A stretch of DNA of 64,000 bases, from positions 6,820,001 to 6,884,000 of the forward strand of contig OY970201.1 in assembly GCA_963708245.1 (NCBI GenBank), in the 5' to 3' direction. The translations under genes and the position numbers were made by a program. The notes beneath the pieces were generated by a model. The model ran no database searches. It had not been told where the DNA came from and saw nothing but the letters and a program-made list of their open reading frames with translations. Below are positions 16,883 to 25,808 of this stretch, one piece after another. Within the stretch, counting starts at the first letter, position 1; each line of letters opens with the position of its first letter. The stretch is from CAVYXK01 sp963708245. GTDB taxonomy: Bacteria; Pseudomonadota; Alphaproteobacteria; Acetobacterales; Acetobacteraceae.

Positions 16883-17755
16883 ATGTTTTTAGTAATGGGA
16901 ATCACGGGAAAAGTTGGCGGCGCAACGGCAGAACATCTGTTGGCGCACGGCAAGGAGGTACGGGCGCTCGTCCGCAATCGCGAGAAGGCGGCTAACTGGG
17001 CGAACCAGGGCGTGGAACTGGTAAACGGCGATTGGAATGATTCGGCAGCCATCGAGCAAGCGCTCAAAGGCGTCGAAGGCGCGTTCGTCATGTTGCCGGC
17101 TGTCTGGGCGCCCTCGCCCGATTACAAAGAAGCAAAGGTCGTGATTGCAAACTATGTCGAGGCGCTCACCAAGGCAGCGCCGCCGCGAGTGGTTGCGCTT
17201 TCGTCGATGGGTGCGAACAGAACCAGCGGGCTCGGGATGATCACGGCCTTGTCGCTTCTGGAGCAAGGTTTTCGCAACTTGACATCCCCAATCGCATTTG
17301 CGCGCGCAGGCGGCTTCTTCGAAAACTTCCTGTACGGCTTGCAGGTCGCCCAGGGCGGAACCCTACCGGTCTACTACAATCCGACAAACCGGAAATCGAC
17401 CATGGTCGCGACGAACGACATCGGCGCGGAAGTCGCAACCCTTTTGACCGGGCCAGCCTGGTCAGGACAGCGCGTCGTCGAGCTTGGTTCGATGGTCAGC
17501 GCGGATGAAGTCGCGGAGCAATTGGGTGAAGTCCTGAGTCTCGACGTGAAAGCCTTTGCAGTCCCGCGTGCAGGGTGGGCGGAAGCGTTCGAACAATCCG
17601 GCATCCCGGAGGGCCACACCGGACCTGCCGAAGAAATGTTTGAGGCCGTGAATGCAGGATGGATGGACCTCGGAGTTGGGGGTACGGAGCACGTAGCGGG
17701 TACGACGTCCGCACGCGACGTCTTCGCGGCGGCCCAGAAGGCCGTGACGGCGTGA
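16883..17755 (+). CDS. NmrA-like NAD(P)-binding oxidoreductase
   Basis: The 290-residue protein begins MFLVMGITGKVGGATAEHLL, a GxxGxxG Rossmann nucleotide-binding loop, and continues with NmrA/SDR-a features (EVRALVRNREKA, GDWNDSAAIEQAL). It lacks a clear YxxxK catalytic pair, so it may be a redox sensor or a quinone oxidoreductase-like enzyme. AGGAGAAAAAGGC precedes ATG 16883. It follows the DoxX-like gene, and a related truncated gene lies 37 bp downstream. Confidence 0.85.
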   Translation: MFLVMGITGKVGGATAEHLLAHGKEVRALVRNREKAANWANQGVELVNGDWNDSAAIEQALKGVEGAFVMLPAVWAPSPDYKEAKVVIANYVEALTKAAPPRVVALSSMGANRTSGLGMITALSLLEQGFRNLTSPIAFARAGGFFENFLYGLQVAQGGTLPVYYNPTNRKSTMVATNDIGAEVATLLTGPAWSGQRVVELGSMVSADEVAEQLGEVLSLDVKAFAVPRAGWAEAFEQSGIPEGHTGPAEEMFEAVNAGWMDLGVGGTEHVAGTTSARDVFAAAQKAVTA

Positions 17756-17792
17756 ACCGCGACGTTCACACCAAGGAAGATCGAGATCGAAC

Positions 17793-17948
17793 ATGAAGGT
17801 TCTTGTTTTGGGTGCAACGGGCGGAACCGGACGGCTGATCGTCCGCGACGCCCTGGCGAAAGGCCATTCCGTCGTTGCCCTGGTTCGCTCGAAGGCCCGC
17901 GCCCTGGATCTCCCCGGGAGCAGACATGATCGAGGGCGATGCCCGTGA
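17793..17948 (+). pseudogene. Truncated, frameshifted NAD(P)-binding oxidoreductase
   Basis: Begins MKVLVLGATGGTGRLIVRDA, a clear Rossmann start, preceded by AAGGAAG. After about 45 codons the frame is lost; the expected continuation (MIEGDARDF...) is present one base out of frame from about 17925. Beyond about 17985 similarity to any oxidoreductase stops and probable IS ends begin. This is the remnant of a gene that followed the NmrA-like gene in the same operon. Confidence 0.75.
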
Positions 17949-18029
17949 CTTCAAGCCGGCTGAACTCCTGCCCGCTCATCGACACCACCGCCACGGCGCA
18001 CCTCCCGGGACCCCACAACCCGGGGGAGT

Positions 18030-18133
18030 GTCACCTCTATCTTGCAGAGGGGTGTCATCTCTATATGGCGGCCACAGTCTGTGCCGGTGCCCGTTAGAAA
18101 AGTCCCAAATTCTCCCCGATAGAAATGTCACCC
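18030..18133. mobile_element. Possible remnant ends of a deleted insertion sequence
   Basis: GTGTCACCTCTAT at 18030 and GGTGTCATCTCTAT at 18053 face an inverted partner GATAGAAATGTCAC at 18120. Inward-facing, slightly diverged ends this close with no transposase between suggest an element that lost its interior. They lie exactly where the oxidoreductase fragment ends. The family was not identified. Confidence 0.4.
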
Positions 18134-18273
18134 GGGGTGCGGTAGACGCCACCGCGTTCTGCTAAATAAATCCAGTTTCTTTGTTCGGCTGGAAGCAGCG
18201 CCGTTTCTTCGTCCCGGCCATCCATCGAGCAAGCGCCGCGCGCAGCGGCGGTCAAGGATGGCCGCTCAAGCGG

Positions 18274-18408
<135 letters not shown>

Positions 18409-18432
18409 CAGGGACGGCTGGCGGATGCGGGA

Positions 18433-19185
18433 TCAGGCTCCTGCCTGTGAGCGGCGGAGCCATTCGTCTAAGCCGATGCGGCCGAGGCGCGCCTCGCCTA
18501 ACGGCACGAGCGAACGCTCCTCGACGCGGCCGCCCCAGTATCGGGCCTCGGGGTCACACACTACCTCGCGCGGATCGCCTACCGCCTTCAGATAGCGGGC
18601 GATGATTTCGTTGAACGGCGCTCGTTCCGGGCCGGCGATCTCGACGATGCCGTTTCGCGGCGCCGCGAGCGCCACCTCGGCGACGATGGGAGCAATGTCG
18701 TCCGCCGCGATGGGCTGGAACAGGCTGGGCGGAAGCCTGACCACGTTGCCATCCGCACTTGAAGCGGCGATGCCGCCGAGGAATTCCAGAAACTGGGTCG
18801 CGCGAATGATGGTGTAGGGGATGCCGGAGGCCATGATCAGTCTCTCTTGGGCGACCTTGGCGCGGAAATAGCCATTGTCCGTCCGGTCTATTGCGACGAT
18901 GGAGAGCGCGACATGGTGTCGGACGCCCGCCGCGGCCTCCGCCGCAAGAAGGTTGCGGCCGGAGGTCTCGAAGAATTCCAGCACCGCCTTGTCCTCAAAT
19001 GAGGGCGAATTGGCGAGGTCGATCACCACCTGCGCGCTGGCCATGACCTCTTTGAGCCCCTCGCCGGTGATGGTGTTCACACCGCTTTGAGGCGAGGCGG
19101 CGATGACCTCGTGGCCGCCCTGGCGCAGAATGGGGACGGTCTTTGAGCCGATCAGGCCGGTGCCGCCGATGACGACTATCTTCAT
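18433..19185 (-). CDS. NAD(P)H-binding SDR-like oxidoreductase
   Basis: The 250-residue protein opens MKIVVIGGTGLIGSKTV (Rossmann GGTGLIG) and continues with EVIAASPQSGVNTITGEGL and DLANSPSFED, typical of atypical SDR/NmrA-type proteins related to the NAD-dependent epimerase family. ATG 19185 has GGAGG upstream; longer readings into 19590 are not protein-like. It lies between two copies of a group II intron tail. Catalytic role unknown. Confidence 0.85.
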   Translation of the reverse strand: MKIVVIGGTGLIGSKTVPILRQGGHEVIAASPQSGVNTITGEGLKEVMASAQVVIDLANSPSFEDKAVLEFFETSGRNLLAAEAAAGVRHHVALSIVAIDRTDNGYFRAKVAQERLIMASGIPYTIIRATQFLEFLGGIAASSADGNVVRLPPSLFQPIAADDIAPIVAEVALAAPRNGIVEIAGPERAPFNEIIARYLKAVGDPREVVCDPEARYWGGRVEERSLVPLGEARLGRIGLDEWLRRSQAGA

Positions 19186-19932
19186 GGTTTCACCTCCCTT
19201 GTCGATGACTGGAGACCCTTCAATGGGTTCGAAGGCGCCGCGTCGGAAGTGCAGATCGGAATCGATTGAACCATGCCGATACCAAATCGCGCATTGTTGT
19301 TTTCGACCCTGCGCGGCAATCAGAGATGTCCTCGTGACTGGCAGCCTGGGCCACCGGGCGCGCCACTGATGAATTCTTTCTTCGAGGATGCCCGCCGGAA
19401 TGCGCCGACTCCTACGGGCGGCCGAGGTCTCTTTCCGGTCAGGACGAGTAGTGGCCATTCGCTCCGTGTCGTTCCCTTGCAACGGGCGCCCGACATGACC
19501 GAGCAAAGCAACAAGCCAATTCAATCCCGTTTCTTTCCGGCGCGACCGCATAACATCGAGTTCCGGTAAATCACGCTGAGCGGAGACCAATTTCCTATCA
19601 TTTTGGACCTTCGTAGGTAAAACCTACGACTTCCCGTGGTGCGGATTTCTTGACTTCTGCAGTGCGCCCCGACGGCGCGGATCACCAGTGGAGGGAGGTT
19701 CCACCCAGAGAGTTGTCGATTGCTCTGGTAGCTGACGAGCGGTTCGGTCGGGCAACCGGCTGGATCGAAGCCTCGTGACAAAGGACCCTGACTTCTGGTG
19801 CGCTTTCGAAGTTGGCGAGGACGAGGTGATTGGCCATGTGCCTCGAAACACCTAGTTCTGATCAGAAGCCTTCCGAGGAAGCTGTGTCGCGGAGCGAAGG
19901 CAGCGTGGCGATATGGATGACGCTCATATCGA
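19186..19932. other. Gap with no supported gene
   Basis: About 750 bp between the oxidoreductase and intron tail copy B. Open frames exist on both strands but none resembles a known family or has a good RBS. Around 19655-19850 two plus-strand frames (REVPPRELSIALVADERF... and TKDPDFWCAFEVGEDEVIGH...) look like pieces of one decayed gene, which I cannot name. Confidence 0.35.
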
Positions 19933-20067
<135 letters not shown>

Positions 20068-20077
20068 AACGTGGGTG

Positions 20078-20581
20078 TCATCCGGAACTACGGTTTGCGA
20101 TCCGCCTCAACAATTCCCAGGACACCGTGGTCGCCGAGAACAGCAAGACTAGGGTTGAGGCCGCCAGCCAATTGTATGCCCCGCCCCAGTTCAGCATCAT
20201 ACGAAACCCCGAGACAAGCAGGATTCCAAATCCGATCAGGGACGATACGTGGCGCCGCACGGAGTAGATCCACGATCGCCGTTCCAGGCGTTGGGTGAAC
20301 GTCTGACAGAATCTGATGACGACCCAGGCTGACCAACCCGCAGTGGTGATCAGGATCACCATGCCGAAGGTCGTCGGGTCGATGCCGGGAAACAGTGCCA
20401 GAAACGCCACCATCATTACCGCAAGATAATTTTGGAAGGCCTGTTCGGTCAGTCGTCGGGAAACGGCTTCATCAGGGCCGAGTGCGGACGAGACGTTGAT
20501 TGAGACCGCGACAAATAACAGGCCGAGGAGTGCTGCAGAGGCGGCGCCGATTGCGGCGTAGAATTGTGTCCAAAGCTGCAT
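20078..20581 (-). CDS. Hypothetical integral membrane protein
   Basis: The 167-residue protein has four predicted membrane helices (about 6-28, 52-70, 72-92, 115-150 with a break) and a basic C-terminus. No family recognised. ATG 20581 follows AAGG; a GTG one codon upstream is also possible. The 3' end abuts a group II intron tail on the other strand, so the native C-terminus may have been altered. Confidence 0.6.
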   Translation of the reverse strand: MQLWTQFYAAIGAASAALLGLLFVAVSINVSSALGPDEAVSRRLTEQAFQNYLAVMMVAFLALFPGIDPTTFGMVILITTAGWSAWVVIRFCQTFTQRLERRSWIYSVRRHVSSLIGFGILLVSGFRMMLNWGGAYNWLAASTLVLLFSATTVSWELLRRIANRSSG

Positions 20582-20781
20582 CACCCTTGCCCCGAATATT
20601 AAGCGCGATCAAAGCCACTGCACCGGCGGCTTGGGGCGCCAATATCAGCATTGCGCACTGCCTTCCTCGCACGCGCCTCGGTATGTTTGGTGTGCGACCC
20701 TCAACTGAATGGTTAGCACACAAGCCATGTGAGCGTAATGCTGCGTTCAAATTTCTTGAATTTCGAAACGCTGCGCGAGAT

Positions 20782-21127
20782 TTAACCGATGCCCGCCAGC
20801 TCATGCTCGATCACCACGCGCAAAGGGCGGCAAGTCGATCTGCACCGCATCCCATACGTGCTGCGCGGCAACGTCCTCATAGTCAGGGCGATAGATATTG
20901 CCCGCCCCGGCCATGTCGTTCCACGCGATTGACGGATGCCGGGCCTTCATCTCGTCCGGCAGACGGCGGGACGCTTCGGATATGATCTCAAGGCAGCGCG
21001 TCACGGCATAGACTGTGCGAAGGTCAGCCTTGAATGAATCGCTGTCGAAGCCTGCCGTGAAGTGGGTGGCGAGGTCGATGTGATACGCGATGTCGCGCAA
21101 GGCGGCGGGCGCGGCGTCAGAAGGCAT
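20782..21127 (-). pseudogene. HepT-like HEPN (DUF86) toxin, C-terminal frameshift
   Basis: The frame from ATG 21127 reads MPSDAAPAALRDIAYHIDLA and continues with the DUF86 core (AVTRCLEIISEASRRLPDE, WNDMAGAGNIYRPDYEDV). HEPN ribonucleases need an R-x(4-6)-H motif; here the usual histidine after NIYR is proline, so activity is doubtful. A single extra C in TTGCCGCCC causes a frameshift; the other frame continues LRVVIEHELAGIG, the expected family C-terminus, to a stop at 20782. The start overlaps the end of the MntA-like partner. Confidence 0.75.
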
Positions 21128-21412
21128 AAATGGCGTCGGTCGTGGAGGCGGGGCGCACGTAAGGCTTGAGTCCCTCACGGCTGACAACATCAACCGGGCC
21201 GTCGAACAGGCTGGCAATGTAGTCTTTCAAACCAGCATAGGTTGAAGACGGTGACGTGCGCCGCAGGGTCAAATTCGACCATGATGTCGATGTCGCTGTC
21301 GGGCCGGTTGTCGCCGCGCGCGCGAGCCGAACAACGCGGCGTGACTGACCCCTCGCGCGCGCAAGGCCGGTTCGTTCTCCCGTAGCCTGGCGATGATCTC
21401 CTGACCATTCAT
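21117..21412 (-). pseudogene. MntA-like nucleotidyltransferase antitoxin, two frameshifts
   Basis: Reading across three frames gives MNGQEIIARLRENEPALRAR, FGSRARGDNRPDSDIDIMVEF (the GSxAR...DxD minimal nucleotidyltransferase motif) and DYIASLFDGPVDVVSREGLK, a standard MntA of about 97 residues. The frame breaks after GSRAR and again after HVTVFN. MntA antitoxins AMPylate HepT. With HepT also frameshifted, the pair is either decayed or misread in the assembly. Confidence 0.78.
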
Positions 21413-21745
21413 GCACCTATGATAGCACCAAAGGCCGGGGCTGTCAGGCGTGCCCAGCTCTGTCCGGCAGCCACGGCGATTAGTCTCGCTCTCGTAGTCG
21501 TCTTCGCGGCCGTGTTCGTCCCGGCTGCGGCTGCCATCATGTGGCAGCGTTGCACCGGAGCGATCGCCGAGCGAGGGGTCTTCCGATTGGCTCTGGCGGA
21601 TGATCTCCATTGCCGCCAATCGTAATCAGCTTCGCGTTCAGGGGCCTCGACAAGGTCGCGCTCCGCCGCCGCACGGCTGCCACATCGGCAATATCTTGCT
21701 CGCATCCCGCGTTGCGGCCAGCGGTTTCCTTGCTTCTTATGAGCC
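21413..21745. other. Gap with no supported gene
   Basis: About 330 bp between the MntA-like remnant and the GlxA-type regulator gene. Open frames exist in several phases on the minus strand, but none has an RBS and a recognisable family. Possibly remnant coding DNA. Confidence 0.35.
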
Positions 21746-22738
21746 TTAGGAGCTGAACCGGGCGCGGTAGTCCTGCGGTGTGACCGCAAGCAGGCGCAGA
21801 AAGCTGCGGCGCAGCGTCTCCTCGGAACCGAAGCCGCAACGCCGCGAAATCGACTTGACCGGCAGGCGTGACTCCGACAGCAGTCGCCGCGCCGCTTCCA
21901 CCCTCAGCCGCTCTACAGCCCGGCCCGGCGTCAGCCCGGTCGCCGCCACGTAGTACCGACTGAAACTACGCTCGCTCATCCCGGCCTGACGGGCCAGCAC
22001 CGGAAGCGAGATATCGTCGGCCAAATGCTCGTTGATCCAGTTATGGAGGGCCCCGAACCTGTCCTCTGCCGTTTGCAGGGACAAAGCAGCGCTGAACTGC
22101 GCCTGCCCGCCCGGACGCTTGAGGAAGACAACAAGGTAGCGAGCCACGTCCAGCGCCATGGTACGGCCCAGGTCCTGTTCCACGAGCGCGAGTGCCAGGT
22201 CGATGCCGGCCGTCACTCCCGCCGAGGTCCAAACCGGGCCGTCGCGCACGAAGATCGGATCAGGCTCGACGCGCACGGCGGGGAAGCGCCGGGCAAGCTC
22301 AGCGCATAATGACCAATGCGTGGCCGCCCGCCGGCCATCCAGCATGCCTGACGTGGCCAGCAGGAACGCGCCGGTGCAGACCGAGGCGACGCGTCGCGCC
22401 CGCCTGGCTCGCGCCCTCAACCAATCGACCAGCGCCGGGTCCGCGGCCGCCGCTTCGACGCCCCGGCCCCCGGCGATCATCAGCGTGTCCAATGCCGCTC
22501 CGGGGGGCGGGAGCGGATCCGCCGCGAGCCCCAGCCCGGCCGAAGCGGTAACGCCCTGGCCGCCCTGCGCCACGACGCAAAGCGCGTATGGCGGCACTCT
22601 CCCTGCTTCGGCAGCCAGGTCGTTGGCGGATGCGAATACCTGAAGCGGCCCGGTGACATCGAGCAACTGCACCGAAGGATAGGCCAACACTTCGATGACG
22701 CGGACGGCGTCTGGCGGAAAGCGAGGGGACTTTGGCAC
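21746..22738 (-). CDS. GlxA-type transcriptional regulator (DJ-1/PfpI domain plus AraC HTH)
   Basis: The 330-residue protein joins an N-terminal DJ-1/PfpI class I amidotransferase-like domain (about 10-185, with the nucleophile elbow ASVCTGAFLLA) to a C-terminal AraC-type double HTH (about 225-325, LPVLARQAGMSERSFSRYYVAATGLTPGRAVERLR and SRRCGFGSEETLRRSF). GTG at 22738 is preferred because longer readings would run deep into the divergent DJ-1 gene. It probably regulates that neighbour. The ligand is unknown. Confidence 0.87.
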   Translation of the reverse strand: MPKSPRFPPDAVRVIEVLAYPSVQLLDVTGPLQVFASANDLAAEAGRVPPYALCVVAQGGQGVTASAGLGLAADPLPPPGAALDTLMIAGGRGVEAAAADPALVDWLRARARRARRVASVCTGAFLLATSGMLDGRRAATHWSLCAELARRFPAVRVEPDPIFVRDGPVWTSAGVTAGIDLALALVEQDLGRTMALDVARYLVVFLKRPGGQAQFSAALSLQTAEDRFGALHNWINEHLADDISLPVLARQAGMSERSFSRYYVAATGLTPGRAVERLRVEAARRLLSESRLPVKSISRRCGFGSEETLRRSFLRLLAVTPQDYRARFSS

Positions 22739-22797
22739 TTCCGCCAGAGCGTGGCCGGGTATGTTGGCCTTGTCCAGCCTTGACCACCAACCAGGAG

Positions 22798-23526
22798 ATG
22801 CACGTGATCCCGCATGACACCCACCTGCATATCGGCTCTCTGCTATTCGACGGATTGGATCAGATGGATCTGACAGGACCATTCGAGGTGCTGTCACGTA
22901 TCCCGAACGCGACCTGTCGCATCTACGGCAAGGTGGCCGAGCCCGTTCGGGACCGGAATGGCTTAACGCTGACGCCGGACGCTACCCTGGCCGAAGCCCC
23001 GCCTCTCGATGTCCTCCATGTGCCGGGCGGCTTCGGGCAAGAAGCCTTGATGGAGGATGCGGAGGTGCTCGCGTGGATCCGGCAACACGCGGCAGGCGCG
23101 CGTGGCATTCTGTCTGTGTGCACAGGCGCTCTGCTGTGTGGCGCGGCCGGGCTGCTGAGGGGACGCCGGGCGACGACGCACTGGGCTTCGTTTCACTTGC
23201 TGCCGTTCTTCGGTGCGATCCCGGTGAACGAACGGGTGGTCGTGGACGGAAACTGGGTCTTTGCCGCCGGCGTGACGGCCGGGATCGACGGCGCCTTGCG
23301 TCTCGCGGCCGAGTTACGCGGCAACGAGGCCGCGCAGCTCATCCAGCTTAACATGGCATATGCGCCGGAGCCGCCGTTCGACAGCGGCAAGCCCGAGACC
23401 GCCCCGCCCGCGATACTTGAGCAGGCACGGCAATCCATGCGTGGCATCACGGCGCAGCGGGAAGCAACCGCTCGGCGCGTGGCGGCCAACCTCGGCATCG
23501 CCGTTCCCGTAGTGGCCGCTGAATGA
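22798..23526 (+). CDS. DJ-1/PfpI-family protein, isonitrile hydratase-like
   Basis: The 242-residue single-domain protein contains FDGLDQMDLTGPFEVLS, an acidic residue in that N-terminal strand, and the nucleophile elbow ILSVCTGALLCGAAGLL, followed by TTHWASF and VTAGIDGALRLAAEL. These match the isonitrile hydratase/ThiJ-like subgroup. AGGAG directly precedes the ATG; a GTG two codons later has better spacing. It is divergent from the GlxA-type gene, whose N-terminal domain is a paralogue. Confidence 0.83.
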   Translation: MHVIPHDTHLHIGSLLFDGLDQMDLTGPFEVLSRIPNATCRIYGKVAEPVRDRNGLTLTPDATLAEAPPLDVLHVPGGFGQEALMEDAEVLAWIRQHAAGARGILSVCTGALLCGAAGLLRGRRATTHWASFHLLPFFGAIPVNERVVVDGNWVFAAGVTAGIDGALRLAAELRGNEAAQLIQLNMAYAPEPPFDSGKPETAPPAILEQARQSMRGITAQREATARRVAANLGIAVPVVAAE

Positions 23527-23698
23527 GGCCGTCACTCATCCAGGACGAATGGCTCAATCACGTGAGGCCGTTTGGCGGGAAACGAGGGAGAATTGGCATT
23601 TCTGCCCGGGTCTGCTCCCCCACATTGCGTCCTGTGGGGTCGTCGCGGCGCCATCCCGAACTTCACCAGCCTAGTACTCTGTCAAATAGGAGCGATCC

Positions 23699-24082
23699 AT
23701 GGACCTGACCCATATCCACGCCTTCACCGTCGCGATGCAGCGCAAAGACCTGGCCACCATGCTGACTCACATGGCTGACGACGTCATCCTCAACACTCCG
23801 CTCGTCGCCGAGCCTTTCAAAGGCAAGGCAGCAATACGATCAGTCGTCGAACCGCTGCTTGGCGTGGTCGATACGTTCGACTTCCGCGAAATCATGCAGG
23901 GTCCTGAGCATGTATCTTCGTTCTTCAGGGTTGCGGTCGGTTCTATCGAACTGGACGGTATGGACTATTGGCGCGTCAACGAGGCAGGCTTGATTCAAGA
24001 GATGACGGTCCTGTGGCGTCCCCTCCCGGCAGCGGCAGAGGTACAGCGCAAGTTAGCTCTTGCTGACAGCAAGCCAGCCTAG
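23699..24082 (+). CDS. SnoaL/NTF2-like small protein
   Basis: The 127-residue protein has the NTF2-fold pattern: an N-terminal helix (AFTVAMQRKDLATMLTHMADDVILNTP) and strands ending YWRVNEAGLIQEMTVLWRPLP. Members include small isomerases, hydratases and ligand-binding proteins, so no substrate is proposed. GGAGCGATCC precedes the ATG. It is convergent with amt across a strong hairpin. Confidence 0.8.
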   Translation: MDLTHIHAFTVAMQRKDLATMLTHMADDVILNTPLVAEPFKGKAAIRSVVEPLLGVVDTFDFREIMQGPEHVSSFFRVAVGSIELDGMDYWRVNEAGLIQEMTVLWRPLPAAAEVQRKLALADSKPA

Positions 24083-24186
24083 AAATGAGCACCGCTAAGG
24101 CGGTAATCGGATCAAAGATGGTTGTCCGCCAGAACGCGACTTAGGATCGTCCGCAGCACTTTGTAGAGGGCTGGCTCGTCGATGCA

Positions 24187-24224
24187 ATCGGGGTTCCCAG
24201 GCCCTGCGCCTGAGGAACCCCGAT
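24187..24224. terminator. Hairpin between convergent genes (bidirectional terminator candidate)
   Basis: ATCGGGGTTCC pairs perfectly with GGAACCCCGAT, and CAGGC/GCCTG extends the stem with one bulged base. It lies between the stops of the SnoaL-like gene and amt. There is no T-run, so it may stop transcription weakly or protect 3' ends. Confidence 0.6.
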
Positions 24225-24271
24225 CCGGCTAGTGATCGGCGCAAACCCCTATGGGGGCAGAACCGCTTAAC

Positions 24272-25636
24272 TTACTCCCCCGCCGCGACGCCAGCTCCTG
24301 CCGGCAGGCCGCCAGCCCGCTGGCCGTCGCCGTCCAGGGCATACGCCTCCTCGCCATGCACGGCGTCGTCGCCGATCAACAGCGTCGCCTCGTCCATGCG
24401 CAACGCGACGAACAGCGAGACGACCTTCAGGATGACATAGGTTCCAACTACGTTCACGGCGATGATGAACAGCGCTGCATAGAGTTGCAGCATGAACTGG
24501 TGGGGATTGCCGTAGAGCAGGCCGGTCACGTTGACCCCCGGCGCATCCTTCTCGGTGCCGATATATTCCAGCATCGCCGGATTGCCCAGGATACCGACCA
24601 GCAGCCCTCCGAGCAGCCCGGCCACGCCGTGCGTGGAAAACACCGCGAGCGTGTCATCGACCTTGTGCATCAAGGTCGATTTCTGCAGCACGTTCATGCT
24701 GAACCAGGGAATGATGCCGGCGCAGATGCCGATGATGATGGCGCCCCAGCCGTTCACGTAACCGGCACCGGGTGTGATCGCCACCAGCCCGGCAATCATG
24801 CCGTTGATCGCACCCACCACCGACGGCTTGCCATACACCATTGCGTCGACAACCGTCCAAACCAGCAGGCCGGTCGCGGTGGCGATGTTGGTATTCAGCA
24901 CGGCAGCGGCCGCATCGGCATTGGCGAAATAAGGGTCGCCGCCGTTGAACCCGTTCCAGCCCAGCCACAGAATGCCGGCTCCGGCCAGCGCCATCAGCAG
25001 ATTGTTCGGCGGGAATGAATCGCGATCGCGTTGCAGCCGCGGGCCGATGACCGCGGCTGCAACGAAGCCCGACGTGCCAGCAGCGAGATGGATCACGTAG
25101 CCGCCGGAGAAGTCGACTGCGCCCATGCTGGCGAGCCAACCGCCGCCCCACAGGCTGAATGCGCCCACCGTATAGACGAACGTCATCCAGAGTGGGACGA
25201 ACAGCACCCAGGCCTTGAAGTTCATGCGTCCGATCAGCGAGCCGGCCAGAATGATCACGGTGATCGCGGCGAAGACGAACTGGAAGAAGGTCATCGTCGC
25301 CATCGGGAAGGCCAGTTCCGGCATCCCGGATGCCGCCGCCGGCACGCTCGCCTGGCCGGTCTCGAACAACGCGCCGAGCGCCGGCATCGGCACGCCCAAG
25401 AACGGCAGCAATTGCGGGCCGAAGGCCATGTTGTAGGCGAACAGGACCCAGACCAGCAGCACCGCGGCGAAGGCGTACATCGCCATGAAGGCGGAATTGA
25501 TCGCCCATTTCTTCTTGACGATCCCGCCGTAGAGCACGACGAGACCTGGAATGCTCTGCAGGCCGACGAATGTGGCGGCTGCGAGTTGCCAGGCGTTGTC
25601 GCCGGAATCCAGCCATTTTGGTGATGGGACCAGCAT
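24272..25636 (-). CDS. amt: Ammonium transporter
   Basis: The 454-residue membrane protein has the 11-helix Amt/Mep layout. Pore histidines are present in FSGGYVIHLAAGTSG and in VFSTHGVAGLLGG, along with WNGFNGG and GAINGMIAGLVAITPGAGYV. There is no obvious cleavable signal. It moves ammonium into the cell under nitrogen limitation. A sigma-54 promoter lies 40 bp upstream. Unlike many amt loci, there is no glnK/glnB next to it. Confidence 0.95.
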   Translation of the reverse strand: MLVPSPKWLDSGDNAWQLAAATFVGLQSIPGLVVLYGGIVKKKWAINSAFMAMYAFAAVLLVWVLFAYNMAFGPQLLPFLGVPMPALGALFETGQASVPAAASGMPELAFPMATMTFFQFVFAAITVIILAGSLIGRMNFKAWVLFVPLWMTFVYTVGAFSLWGGGWLASMGAVDFSGGYVIHLAAGTSGFVAAAVIGPRLQRDRDSFPPNNLLMALAGAGILWLGWNGFNGGDPYFANADAAAAVLNTNIATATGLLVWTVVDAMVYGKPSVVGAINGMIAGLVAITPGAGYVNGWGAIIIGICAGIIPWFSMNVLQKSTLMHKVDDTLAVFSTHGVAGLLGGLLVGILGNPAMLEYIGTEKDAPGVNVTGLLYGNPHQFMLQLYAALFIIAVNVVGTYVILKVVSLFVALRMDEATLLIGDDAVHGEEAYALDGDGQRAGGLPAGAGVAAGE

Positions 25637-25675
25637 GTGGAACCTCCCCTAGGTGAGGGCTATTCGAGGAGGTGC

Positions 25676-25691
25676 AGCAATAACCGTGCCT
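25676..25691 (-). promoter_or_regulatory. Sigma-54 (-24/-12) promoter of amt
   Basis: Read on the minus strand it is AGGCACGGTTATTGCT, matching TGGCACG-N4-TTGC(A/T) except the first base, with correct spacing. It ends 40 bp before the amt start codon, leaving room for a short leader. This implies RpoN and an enhancer-binding protein such as NtrC. Confidence 0.8.
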
Positions 25692-25808
25692 TTGCGCCAA
25701 TCAGGGCCAAACCGCCGTTCGTAGTTGCCGCAGGACGTGCACACTTGCCGGATATCCGGCGGTCCTGACTAAACAGTACGCTGTGTGAGGCTAGCGTTGG
25801 CTAAGCTT

